Positions 16,685 to 24,577 of a stretch of DNA of 37,183 bases are shown here, piece by piece. The notes beneath the pieces were generated by a model. That model did not search any database. It was not told where the DNA came from and was given only the letters and a program-made list of their open reading frames with translations. The stretch covers positions 1-37,183 of the forward strand of contig NZ_JAENRY010000153.1 of assembly GCF_016612545.1 (NCBI RefSeq), read 5' to 3'. The stretch is from Streptomyces sp. MBT65. Its GTDB lineage: Bacteria; Actinomycetota; Actinomycetes; Streptomycetales; Streptomycetaceae. Within the stretch, counting starts at the first letter, position 1. Each line of letters begins with the position of its first letter. A program made the position numbers and the translations under genes.

Positions 16685-17103
16685 CGAGTACCCATCAGGG
16701 CGGCGGGAGTCTGCTCGCCCAGCCGTTGCAACGGCCTTCCGGGCTAAGGGTGTTGGCCTACCTCGTGCTCTTCGTGCTCGGCGCCGTCGTCGGGGTGGCG
16801 GGGGCGCTGGTGCAGGCCGCGTGGTTCCCCGGCGGGCTGCTGCTCGCGCTCGTCGGAGCGGCCGGACTGTTCCTCGGCGGGGCGAGAGCGGCCGACGGGA
16901 GAGGCGGGGCCGTGGCGCCCGCCGCGGGCTGGATGGTCGCCGTCATCCTGCTCACCGCCAGTAGACCGGAGGGTGATTTCCTCTTCGGCGCGGGAGTCGG
17001 TTCCTACCTCTTCCTGCTCGGCGGGATGGCTGTGGCTGTGATGTGTGCCACGTTGGGTTTGGGGCGGCAACCAAGCGGCTCTGACGTCCGACTTGGCAAG
17101 TGA
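16681..17103 (+). CDS. four-helix membrane protein, DUF6113-like
   Basis: This 140-aa protein has four hydrophobic segments, at about residues 23-42 (LRVLAYLVLFVLGAVVGVAG), 48-66, 79-94 and 102-126. Short polar ends flank them. I recognise it only as the Streptomyces family annotated DUF6113 and found beside mshB. The GTG start overlaps the mshB stop by 4 bases, so the two are co-translated. A role near mycothiol metabolism is not demonstrated. About 150 bases of spacer without a recognisable gene follow before the next start. Confidence 0.82.
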   Translation: MTSTHQGGGSLLAQPLQRPSGLRVLAYLVLFVLGAVVGVAGALVQAAWFPGGLLLALVGAAGLFLGGARAADGRGGAVAPAAGWMVAVILLTASRPEGDFLFGAGVGSYLFLLGGMAVAVMCATLGLGRQPSGSDVRLGK

Positions 17104-17253
17104 CGTACCACTTCGCGGTGAGGCGCGCGTGCGAGTCCGGTGTGGGTTTCCCCAGCGGCCGTGGGATACCGCCAAGAAGTGGCCAGTATGGTGGTGCGCG
17201 CCGCCGAGTCGCCCGTGGGTGTCGGGCGGCGGAGCCAACCGGGAGAACCTGCC

Positions 17254-19929
17254 TTGAGTCGTGAAACTGACACTCCGTCCTCCGGGCCCGACGGGCGCGG
17301 CGGAGCCGCTTACCCCTCGGGGACCCCGCCGTACGGGACGCCCGCGGCTTCCGACGACCGTACGGATGCGGGGCGTTCGGCCGCGCAGCCGGAGGAACGC
17401 AAGACCGAGACGACGCTGACGACCCGGATCCGGATCAACATCCCCGGTTCGCGGCCCATTCCGCCTGTCGTCGTGCGCACGCCCGTCGCGGACAGCGGGT
17501 CCGGCGACGGATCCACGACCGCCGAGACGCAGTTGCCGAGTTCCGCGCTGCCCACGGGCGTCGTCGAGCCGACCGCCGAACTCGCGCTGCCCGGCGCCGA
17601 GGAGAAGACGAGCGACTGGTTCGCGCCCCGCAAGTCCGGCCCCGCGAAGGGCGGTCAGAGCGGTGGCGGCACCAACGGGGCGGGAATTCCCGGCGGTTCG
17701 GCCGCGGGCGCCCCGAGTGCGCCGGCTTCCGGCGCGCCCGCCGGCAATCGTCCCGGCGGCGCTCGTCCCGGCGGTGTGGTCGGCGGCATGAGCGTCACCG
17801 GCACCACCCGCCAGCCCGGCGCGGGCGGCGGCACGAACGGCGCCGGAATCGGCGGTGCCACCGGCGCCGGACCGGTCGCCCCCGGACACGGCGGCGGCAC
17901 CGGCTCCTTCGACGTCACCGAGGCACTGGCGGCGGGACCGCGGGGGCCCAACGGGTCACGCCCGAACGGCGCCTCCGGCCCCAACGGCGGCCCGGGCGAA
18001 CCGCGCCGCGACGACCTGCCGTACTTCTCGGAGAACGGGCAGCAGGGCGGTTTCCCGGGACCTGCGGGACCCGGCGCCCCGGGCGGCTATCCCGAACCCA
18101 ACGGCCAGGGCGAGCTGGGCGGTTATCCCGGGTCCCCCAACGGTCAGGGCGAGCTGGGAGGGTTCCCGGGGTCCAACGGCCAGGATGAGCTCGGTGGTTT
18201 CCCCGGCTCGGGCGGCCCCGGCCCGCGAGCCGAACAGTTCCCCGGACCGGGCGGCCAGGGCATGGGTCCGGGCGGTCCCGGTGGTCCGGGTGGACCCAGC
18301 GGTTTCAACGGCCCGAACGGGCGCGGTGGTCAGGGCGGCCCCGAGGGCCCCGCGGGCCCGACCGCCGGTCCGGTCACCGGCAACGGCCTGATGCTGCCGC
18401 CCGGCCCCATGGGCGGGGCACAGGGCGCGCCGAGCGGCTACGCGGACGGCCCGGGCGGCCCGAACGGCGCCGGCGGTCCCGCTGGACTCGCCGGTCCGGG
18501 TGGTCCGGGCGTTCCCGGCGCCCCGGGTGCGTCCTCCGGCCGACACGGCGGCCGCGGCAGGCCTGGCAACCCTGGTGGTCCCGGTGGGCCTGGCGGTCCT
18601 GGCGCGGGTCCCGGCGGCCCCGGCGGTCCCGGCATGGGTCCTGGCGGCCCCGGAACGGGTCCCGGCGGTCCCGGCGGTGCGAGTCTCCCCGGCGGCATGA
18701 TCCCCGGCGGTGGGCTCAGCGACGACACCGCGATCCTCACCCCGCAGAAGCCGGCCCCCGGCCCCGGTGGCCAGGGCTACGGCGCCCCCGCCGACCAGGT
18801 CTCCGGACACACCGTCACCAGCGGTATGCCGGTCGTGCCGGGTGCCGGGACCTCGCCGTTCGGCACCGGTACCCACCCCGACGGACCGCTGCCGCACACG
18901 CCCCCGAAGACGCCCGAGCCCGGTTCGGCGCAGAGCGCGCCCGCCGGGAAGAAGGCGGGCAAGGGCGCGAAGAAAAAGAAGAAGGGCCGCAGCAAGTCGG
19001 CCCTGCTCCTCGTCGGCGTGTTCGTCATCGCGGGCGGCGTGTACGGCGCCGGTCTGCTGATGAACCACACCGACGTGCCCAAGGGCACCACCGTGCTCGG
19101 CGTCGACATCGGCGGCAGCACCCGTGACGACGCTGTCAAGAAGCTCGACGACGCGTTCGGCGACCGGGTGGACAAGCCGCTGAAGCTGTCGGTCGGCGGC
19201 AAGACGGTCTCGCTCAAGCCGGACCAGGCGGGGCTGCAGTTCGACACCGCGGCCACCGTCAGCGCGGCCGCCACCAGCGACTACAACCCGGTCTCGGTGA
19301 TCGGCTCGCTCTTCGGCCAGCACCGGGTCGTCGACCCCGTCATGCCGGTCGACGAGGAAAAGCTGACCGCCGCCCTCTCCGACCTCGGCGGCGGCTCCGG
19401 CTCCGGCGCGGTCACCGAGGGCACGATCCAGTTCACCTCCGGCAAGGCCGTCGCCGTCTACGGCAAGGCGGGCAAGGCGATCGACGCGAGCGCGTCCGTC
19501 GACGCCGTCGAGAAGGCGTACCGCAGCGAGGTGGAGACCGGCACGGCCGCCACGGTGACCGTCCCGACGACCACCAAGCAGCCGACGATCACGAACGCCG
19601 AGGTCGACCGCGAGATGAAGGCCTTCGCGGAGCCGGCGATGTCCGACCTCGTCAAGGTCAAGACGGACACCGGGATCACCCTGCCGCTGAGCCCGAAGAA
19701 CTCCCTGTGGAAGTTCCTCAGGGTGAAGGCCGTGAACGGCAAGCTCACCGACAGCCCCGACCTGGCCGCCCTGAAGGCGCTCTACGGCAGCACCTTCGAC
19801 GGCGTGACGATCACTCGCGCCGGCGGCCAGAAGACGGCCGTCACACCGCAGGAGGTCTACATCGCCCTGCGCCAGGCCCTGATCAGCAAGACCGACCGGG
19901 TGGGGATCATCGACACGACCCCCAACTAG
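17254..19929 (+). CDS. membrane-anchored VanW/PG_binding_4-type peptidoglycan-binding protein with collagen-like cytoplasmic region
   Basis: This is an 891-aa type-II membrane protein. Residues 1-575 are low-complexity Gly/Pro-rich and would be cytoplasmic. They include imperfect tandem repeats GGxPGxxNGQxEL (18082-18192) and a long Gly-X-Y collagen-like tract (GGPGGPGGP types, about residues 325-490). A Lys-rich stop (KKAGKGAKKKKKGRSK) precedes one helix (about 580-602, ALLLVGVFVIAGGVYGAGLL). The extracytoplasmic part (about 605-885) has GTTVLGVDIGGSTRDDAVKKL and resembles the PG_binding_4/VanW-associated module found with L,D-transpeptidases and YoaR-like proteins. The start is TTG at 17254 after GGGAG; the frame is open to 17140. 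A strong terminator follows. The role is inferred as cell-wall attachment or sensing. Confidence 0.85.
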   Translation: MSRETDTPSSGPDGRGGAAYPSGTPPYGTPAASDDRTDAGRSAAQPEERKTETTLTTRIRINIPGSRPIPPVVVRTPVADSGSGDGSTTAETQLPSSALPTGVVEPTAELALPGAEEKTSDWFAPRKSGPAKGGQSGGGTNGAGIPGGSAAGAPSAPASGAPAGNRPGGARPGGVVGGMSVTGTTRQPGAGGGTNGAGIGGATGAGPVAPGHGGGTGSFDVTEALAAGPRGPNGSRPNGASGPNGGPGEPRRDDLPYFSENGQQGGFPGPAGPGAPGGYPEPNGQGELGGYPGSPNGQGELGGFPGSNGQDELGGFPGSGGPGPRAEQFPGPGGQGMGPGGPGGPGGPSGFNGPNGRGGQGGPEGPAGPTAGPVTGNGLMLPPGPMGGAQGAPSGYADGPGGPNGAGGPAGLAGPGGPGVPGAPGASSGRHGGRGRPGNPGGPGGPGGPGAGPGGPGGPGMGPGGPGTGPGGPGGASLPGGMIPGGGLSDDTAILTPQKPAPGPGGQGYGAPADQVSGHTVTSGMPVVPGAGTSPFGTGTHPDGPLPHTPPKTPEPGSAQSAPAGKKAGKGAKKKKKGRSKSALLLVGVFVIAGGVYGAGLLMNHTDVPKGTTVLGVDIGGSTRDDAVKKLDDAFGDRVDKPLKLSVGGKTVSLKPDQAGLQFDTAATVSAAATSDYNPVSVIGSLFGQHRVVDPVMPVDEEKLTAALSDLGGGSGSGAVTEGTIQFTSGKAVAVYGKAGKAIDASASVDAVEKAYRSEVETGTAATVTVPTTTKQPTITNAEVDREMKAFAEPAMSDLVKVKTDTGITLPLSPKNSLWKFLRVKAVNGKLTDSPDLAALKALYGSTFDGVTITRAGGQKTAVTPQEVYIALRQALISKTDRVGIIDTTPN
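18082..18192 (+). repeat. tandem 12-13-codon repeats in the collagen-like region
   Basis: Three consecutive units encode GGYPEPNGQGEL, GGYPGSPNGQGEL and GGFPGSNGQDEL (36, 39 and 36 bases). A partial fourth unit, GGFPGSGG, follows. The downstream tract to about 18710 continues as GGN CCN GGN triplets. Confidence 0.85.
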
Positions 19930-19945
19930 CACCCGACCGGCCCCA

Positions 19946-19982
19946 CGAGGGGGCACCCGGCACAGCGCCGGGTGCCCCCTCG
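19946..19982 (+). terminator. strong terminator after the peptidoglycan-binding protein gene
   Basis: A perfect 16-bp stem (19946-19961 with 19967-19982) has a 5-base loop, 17 bases past the stop codon. Confidence 0.85.
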
Positions 19983-19990
19983 GTCGTACG

Positions 19991-20070
19991 ACAAGACAGC
20001 CGCAGGACAAGACAGCCGAAGGACCTGGCAGCCGCAGGACCTGGCAGTCGTAGGACATGACATCTGTCAT
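19991..20070. repeat. tandem array of 16-bp repeats upstream of the two-component-linked ABC operon
   Basis: Units start at 19991, 20007, 20023, 20039 and 20055. The first four read ACAAGACAGCCGCAGG, ACAAGACAGCCGAAGG, ACCTGGCAGCCGCAGG and ACCTGGCAGTCGTAGG. The fifth, ACATGACATCTGTCAT, keeps the register but contains a palindrome. The array sits between the terminator and the ABC ATPase gene. Confidence 0.85.
20057..20070. promoter_or_regulatory. candidate operator ATGACA-N2-TGTCAT
   Basis: A perfect 6-bp-arm inverted repeat, ATGACATCTGTCAT, lies about 60 bases before the ABC ATPase start. Its position and symmetry suit the LuxR/NarL-type response regulator encoded in the same operon. The assignment is inference. 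Confidence 0.5.
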
Positions 20071-20130
20071 GCGCGACACCGGACCGTCGACACTGCCGGG
20101 GACCGGCCCCCGGCGGCCACGATGGATGCC

Positions 20131-21054
20131 ATGACGACAACAGCGGCGACGACCACTCCGGTGGTCGGGTTCGATCAGGTGAGCAAGAGCTACGGCGACG
20201 TACGGGCCGTCGACGGGCTGTCGCTCGTGCTGCACCCGGGGGAGACGGTGGCCCTGCTGGGGCCGAACGGAGCCGGCAAGTCGACCACCCTCGATCTGCT
20301 GCTCGGCCTCAAGCAGGCCGACACCGGCAAGGTCAGCGTCTTCGGCACCAGCCCCCGCGAGGCGATCGTCGCCGGGCGGGTGGGCGCGATGCTGCAGAGC
20401 GGCGGCCTGATGGACGAGGTCACGGTCGGCGAACTGGTCAAGCTGGCCTGCGACTTGCACCCGAGGCCGTACAAGGTCGGTGATGTGATCGCCCGTGCGG
20501 GCATCGCGCAGATCGCCGACCGCAAGGTCAACAAGCTCTCCGGCGGCCAGGCGCAGCGCGTCCGCTTCGCCCTCGCGACCGCCGGTGACAGCGACCTGAT
20601 CGTCCTCGACGAGCCGACCACCGGCATGGACGTCTCCGCCCGGCAGGCCTTCTGGGCCACCATGCGCGAACAGGCCGACCAGGGCCGTACGGTCCTCTTC
20701 GCCACCCACTACCTCGAAGAGGCCGACGCCATCGCGGACCGCGTGCTGGTCCTGCATCGCGGCCGGCTGCTCGCCGACGGCACCTCCGCCGAGATCAAGG
20801 CGAAGGCGGGCGCCCGCCGCATCGCCTTCGACCTGGACGGCGAGATCGACGAGGCACCGATCCGGTCCCTGCCCTTCCTGACCTCGGTCGACGTATCCGG
20901 CCAGACGATCCGCATCCAGTCCACCGACGCCGACGCGACCGTCCACGCGCTCTACGGCCTCGGCGTCTACCCCCGCAACCTCGAAGTCGCCGGACTCGGC
21001 CTGGAGCAGGCCTTCGTCGCCATCACCACCGCCGAGGAGGCCAAGCAGTCATGA
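20131..21054 (+). CDS. ABC transporter ATP-binding protein (two-component-linked exporter)
   Basis: This exporter ATPase (307 aa) has Walker A GPNGAGKST, signature LSGGQAQR, Walker B LIVLDEPTTGMD and H-loop ATHYLEEADAIADR. A roughly 90-residue C-terminal region follows, typical of ABC-2 ATPases that pair with DesK-type systems (YvfR/LnrL-like). Starts at 20131 (MTTTAATTTP) or 20122 (MDAM) are both possible; neither has a clear ribosome site. The frame is open upstream to 19972 but that part has no family similarity. The stop overlaps the permease start (ATGA). The substrate is unknown; lipid-active or antimicrobial compounds are typical for the family. Confidence 0.92.
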   Translation: MTTTAATTTPVVGFDQVSKSYGDVRAVDGLSLVLHPGETVALLGPNGAGKSTTLDLLLGLKQADTGKVSVFGTSPREAIVAGRVGAMLQSGGLMDEVTVGELVKLACDLHPRPYKVGDVIARAGIAQIADRKVNKLSGGQAQRVRFALATAGDSDLIVLDEPTTGMDVSARQAFWATMREQADQGRTVLFATHYLEEADAIADRVLVLHRGRLLADGTSAEIKAKAGARRIAFDLDGEIDEAPIRSLPFLTSVDVSGQTIRIQSTDADATVHALYGLGVYPRNLEVAGLGLEQAFVAITTAEEAKQS

Positions 21055-21782
21055 ACAGCCTGATCAAACTGGAACTCACCCGCGCCCTGCGCAACCGCAA
21101 GTTCCTGTTCTTCTCGGTGATCTACCCCTCCGTCATCTTCCTGCTGGTCTCCAACCAGAAGGGCACGGTCGACGGCACCGGCCTGAGCATCGCGAAGTAC
21201 GTCATGGTCTCCATGGCCTCCTTCGGCGCCCTGACCGCCGTCCTGATGGGCAACAGCGAGCGCATCGCCAAGGAGCGCGAGAACGGCTGGGTACGGCAGC
21301 TGCGGCTGACCCCGCTGCCCGGGCGCGGCTACGTCTTCGCCAAGACCGCGAGCGCCGCGGTCGTGAGCCTGCCGTCCATCGTGGTCGTCTTCATCGTCGC
21401 CGCCGTGCTGAAGGACGTACGACTCGACGCCTGGCAGTGGCTCGCGCTGACCGGCGCGATCTGGGCCGGCAGCCTGGTCTTCGCCGCGCTCGGCGTCGCC
21501 ATCGGCTACCTCGCCTCCGGGGACGCGGTCCGCCCGATCACGATGATCGTCTACTTCGGCCTGTCGATCCTCGGCGGCCTGTGGTTCCCGTCCACGACCT
21601 TCCCGACCTGGCTCCAGGACATCGCGAAGTGGCTGCCCACGCACGCGTACGCTGCGCTGGGGCAGGCCATCGAGCAGAGCCGGTCGCCCCACGCCAAGGA
21701 CGTCACCCTCCTCGTCGTCTACTTCGCCCTCTTCGCGGGCGGGGCGGCGTGGCTGTACCGGAAGGACACGCTGAAGGCGTGA
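21051..21782 (+). CDS. ABC-2 type transporter permease
   Basis: This is a 243-aa membrane subunit with six hydrophobic segments. It opens with MNSLIKLELTRALRNRKFLFF, has the cytoplasmic loop RIAKERENGWVRQLRLTPLP that meets the ATPase, and ends with GLSILGGLWFPSTTFPTWLQ and LPTHAYAALGQAI, all typical of YvfS/LnrM-like permeases. The ATG is coupled to the ATPase stop. The sensor kinase gene starts 5 bases after its stop, or overlaps it if GTG at 21779 is used. Confidence 0.92.
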   Translation: MNSLIKLELTRALRNRKFLFFSVIYPSVIFLLVSNQKGTVDGTGLSIAKYVMVSMASFGALTAVLMGNSERIAKERENGWVRQLRLTPLPGRGYVFAKTASAAVVSLPSIVVVFIVAAVLKDVRLDAWQWLALTGAIWAGSLVFAALGVAIGYLASGDAVRPITMIVYFGLSILGGLWFPSTTFPTWLQDIAKWLPTHAYAALGQAIEQSRSPHAKDVTLLVVYFALFAGGAAWLYRKDTLKA

Positions 21783-21787
21783 GCGCG

Positions 21788-22993
21788 ATGACCGAGGACC
21801 CGCTGCCCGAAAAGGCCAGGGTGGAGCGGCTGATCCGGATCGGCCAGCCGCCCCGCGACCGGAGCGAGGCGCTGCGCAAGCTGCTGTGGATCCTGCCCTG
21901 GCTGGTCTTCCTCGGCGCACCCGTGCAGGACCTGCTGGCCGGCCACCACACCACCTTGGCCACGACGGCCGGCTGGGTGGGCATGGTGGCCTTCACCGGG
22001 ACCTACCTGGCGGTGGTCCTCCGCACCGTGGGCCGCCCCTACTCCCTCCGGCTCGTCGCCGCCCTGATCTCCGTCCTGTGGGTACTGGCCGTCGTACTGG
22101 CCCTCGGCCTCGGCAACTCCTGGCTCGGCCTCTTCGTGTACGTCTCCGTCTCCTGCGGGGTGACCCTCCCGCTGCGCGCCGCGTACTGGACGATCCCGCT
22201 GACGACCGCGGCGATGATGCTGGCGGGCTGGTTCGTCGACGACCTGGACGAGGCCTGGGGCCTGTTCCTGATCGTGCTGCTGGTGGGCTACTCCATGACG
22301 GGCGTACGGCAACTGGTGCGCACGACGGTCGAGTTGCGCAAGGCGCGGGCCACGGTCGCCCAACTGGCCGCGAACGAGGAGCGGTTGAGGCTGGCCCGAG
22401 ACCTGCACGACCTCCTGGGCCACTCCCTCTCGCTGATCACGCTGAAGAGCGAGCTGGCCGGCCGGATGCTCCCCGACCACCCCGACAAGGCGGCCCAGCA
22501 GGTCGCCGACATCGAACAGGTCAGCCGCCAGGCCCTGGTGGACGTCCGCGAGGCGGTCACCGGCTACCGCCGCCCCCGCCTGCCCGGCGAACTGGCAGGC
22601 GCCCAGGTCGCGTTGACGGCGGCCGGAGTGACGGCCGACCTCCCCACCGAACCCGACCTCACCACCGTCTCCGAGGAATGCGAGTCCGCCCTCGCCTGGG
22701 CCCTGCGCGAGGCGATCACCAATGTCGTACGGCACAGCGGCGCCCGGCGCTGTGTGGTCGAACTGGTCCGACGCCAGACCTTGGACGGCCCGACGCTGGA
22801 ACTCTCCGTCGAGGACAACGGCTCGGGCGGCTCGGGCAAGGGCCCCGGCAACGGTCTGACGGGCCTGGGCGAGCGCCTCGCGAAGGTCGGCGGCTCCCTG
22901 GAGGCGACCCGCCTCAAGCACGGCTTCCGGCTGGTCGCACGGGTGCCGGCGGGCACTCCGCCCACCTCGACGGACGTAGGATCGCCCGCATGA
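21788..22993 (+). CDS. sensor histidine kinase, DesK/NarX-like (HisKA_3)
   Basis: This is a 401-aa membrane sensor. Five to six hydrophobic segments (about 33-172) contain no large extracytoplasmic loop, so it probably senses the membrane or something within it. A short coiled coil (VELRKARATVAQLAANEE) leads to the HisKA_3 box ARDLHDLLGHSLSLI with phospho-acceptor His207. The ATPase domain has EAITNVVRHS (N-box) and VEDNGSGG then GNGLTGLGERL (G-boxes). The ATG at 21788 has GAAGG about 10 bases upstream; GTG at 21779 is an alternative. The stop overlaps the regulator start. Like Bacillus DesK or YvfT, it probably regulates the adjacent ABC-2 transporter. Confidence 0.93.
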   Translation: MTEDPLPEKARVERLIRIGQPPRDRSEALRKLLWILPWLVFLGAPVQDLLAGHHTTLATTAGWVGMVAFTGTYLAVVLRTVGRPYSLRLVAALISVLWVLAVVLALGLGNSWLGLFVYVSVSCGVTLPLRAAYWTIPLTTAAMMLAGWFVDDLDEAWGLFLIVLLVGYSMTGVRQLVRTTVELRKARATVAQLAANEERLRLARDLHDLLGHSLSLITLKSELAGRMLPDHPDKAAQQVADIEQVSRQALVDVREAVTGYRRPRLPGELAGAQVALTAAGVTADLPTEPDLTTVSEECESALAWALREAITNVVRHSGARRCVVELVRRQTLDGPTLELSVEDNGSGGSGKGPGNGLTGLGERLAKVGGSLEATRLKHGFRLVARVPAGTPPTSTDVGSPA

Positions 22994-23604
22994 GCCGTAC
23001 GATCAAGGTCCTCCTCGCCGAGGACCAGTCGATGGTCCGCGAGGCACTGGCCGCACTGCTCGGCCTGGAGGACGACATCGAGGTCGTCGCCCAAGTCGCG
23101 CGCGGCGACGAGGTGTTGGCGGCGGCCCGACAGCACGCCGTCGATGTGGCCCTCCTCGACATCGAGATGCCGGGCTGCACGGGCATCGAGGCGGCGGCCC
23201 AGATCCACCGGGCGCTCCCCGAGATCAAACTGGTCGTCCTCACGACCTTCGGCCGCCCCGGCTACCTCCGCAGCGCGATGGAAGCGGGCGCGGACGCCTT
23301 CCTGGTCAAGGACGCCCCGGCGGCCCAACTGGCGCAAGCGGTACGGAAGGTACTGGCGGGGGAGCGGGTCATCGACCCCACCTTGGCGGCAGCGGCCCTG
23401 GCGGAGGGCGCCAACCCGTTGACCGACCGCGAGCGAGAGGTCCTGCGGGCAGCGGCGGACGGCTCGACGAACGTGGAACTGGCGACGGCCCTTCATCTGT
23501 CGCAGGGCACGGTCCGCAACTATCTCTCGACGGCGATCCAGAAACTGGCGGTGAGGAACAGGGCGGAGGCGGTGCGCATCGCAAGGGAGAAGGGCTGGCT
23601 GTAA
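22990..23604 (+). CDS. LuxR/NarL-family response regulator, DesR-like
   Basis: This is a 204-aa response regulator. The receiver domain (1-120) has the acidic pair Glu11/Asp12, phospho-acceptor Asp57 in LLDIEMPG, Thr in VLTTFG and Lys in FLVKDAP. The C-terminal LuxR-type helix-turn-helix reads LTDREREVLRAAADG, then NVELATALHLSQGTVRNYLS. The ATG overlaps the kinase stop (ATGA). It is the cognate partner of the kinase. The palindrome at 20057-20070 is a candidate target. A repeat-derived hairpin region follows the stop. Confidence 0.95.
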   Translation: MSRTIKVLLAEDQSMVREALAALLGLEDDIEVVAQVARGDEVLAAARQHAVDVALLDIEMPGCTGIEAAAQIHRALPEIKLVVLTTFGRPGYLRSAMEAGADAFLVKDAPAAQLAQAVRKVLAGERVIDPTLAAAALAEGANPLTDREREVLRAAADGSTNVELATALHLSQGTVRNYLSTAIQKLAVRNRAEAVRIAREKGWL

Positions 23605-23624
23605 AACACAGGCCAGGGCAGCCG

Positions 23625-23700
23625 ACCCAGGGGCGCGGGGCTGTATCGATGTGCGGCTCCGCCGCGTGGGCGCACCTGGCGACAACAGGCCCGCACCAGC
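23625..23700. repeat. Streptomyces-type dispersed intergenic repeat, possible terminator
   Basis: The stretch begins ccaggggcgcggggctg, contains GCGGC-tcc-GCCGC and ends near gggcgcacctggcgac. It matches, from memory, a sequence that recurs in many intergenic spaces of Streptomyces genomes. It fills the gap between convergent genes. No search was run. Confidence 0.6.
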
Positions 23701-23704
23701 CAAC

Positions 23705-24577
23705 TCAGTTCAGCCTGGCCCTCGCCGATTGCGCCTGCCCCCGCACCCGATCAGCAGCAGCCTCATCCACCACAGCCACCACCTCCGCATACGCCTCCAG
23801 CTCAACCGCACCCGTGAGGAAATCCCCCCTCTCCACGAGCAGTTGAGCCCGCTCGTACCGCAACCGCGCAGGATGCGAAGGCATCACCAACGCCAACTCC
23901 ACAGCCCACAAAGCAACATCCGACCGCTCCGGCCGAGCCGCGGCCCACGCCCGGATGTTGTTCAGAACGCGCGAAACAACCTCCAGCGGCGCCGCGGGCA
24001 CCAGCATCGAGGGCTCCAGCGACGCCCCCGTCGCCCCCGCCACCAACAACTCCGCATCGCCGCCCGTCAACACCCGCCCCCCGTCGAAGGGATCGGCCAG
24101 CACCTGCTCCTCCGCCGCCCCGAACCCCACGACGAAGTGCCCCGGCAACGCGACCCCGTACACCGGAGCACCCGCCCGCCGAGCGACCTCCATCCACACC
24201 ACGGACAGCAGGATCGGCAACCCGCGCCGCCGCCGCAGCACTTCGTGCAGCAGCGAGGACTGCAACCGCTGGTAGTCGCCGGGCGTACCGCGGAACTCGA
24301 AGCGGACGCCGAGGAGTTGACGCAGCGCGTTCGCCCAGGCAGACGGCCCGCCGGGCCGGAACGGCAACTGCCCCGCCAGCCGGTCCAGTTCGACCTGCGC
24401 CGAGTCGATGCCCGTGTCGTCCAGCGCGCCGTCCGCCGCCGCCCCCACCAGCAGGCACAGCGTGACCAGGTCGGGCCGCTCGGACCGGACCTCCTCGGCG
24501 AACAACCGACGCACTTCGGCGAACCGTTCGGCCGGTGGCGGCCAGGGCGCGGACATGGCGAACTCGTACCCCCTCAC
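23705..24577 (-). CDS. SirB1/transglutaminase-like family protein
   Basis: This 290-aa protein carries the SirB1-type transglutaminase-like core: LLHEVLRRRRGLPILLSVVWMEVARRAG, then VYGVALPGHFVVGF (with the family His), then LADPFDGGRVLT (family Asp). The N-terminal 60 residues and C-terminal TPR-like helices (SDVALWAVELALVMP, then LRYERAQLLVERGDF) are also typical. The Cys of true transglutaminases is replaced (LPILLS), so catalysis is doubtful, as in SirB1 relatives. GTG at 24577 overlaps the stop of the acetyltransferase gene. ATG at 24556 (MSAPWPPP) with GAGGGGG upstream is an alternative start. The cellular role is unknown. Confidence 0.82.
   Translation of the reverse strand: MRGYEFAMSAPWPPPAERFAEVRRLFAEEVRSERPDLVTLCLLVGAAADGALDDTGIDSAQVELDRLAGQLPFRPGGPSAWANALRQLLGVRFEFRGTPGDYQRLQSSLLHEVLRRRRGLPILLSVVWMEVARRAGAPVYGVALPGHFVVGFGAAEEQVLADPFDGGRVLTGGDAELLVAGATGASLEPSMLVPAAPLEVVSRVLNNIRAWAAARPERSDVALWAVELALVMPSHPARLRYERAQLLVERGDFLTGAVELEAYAEVVAVVDEAAADRVRGQAQSARARLN

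Noticed and set aside
19991..20070. CRISPR-like array
   Set aside because: The 16-bp units are directly adjacent without spacers and degenerate. There are no cas genes.
17956..20946. 996-codon reverse-strand open frame under the collagen-like protein and ABC ATPase
   Set aside because: It spans the end of one gene, a terminator, a tandem repeat and another gene, all explained on the plus strand. Its composition is low-complexity and antisense-like.
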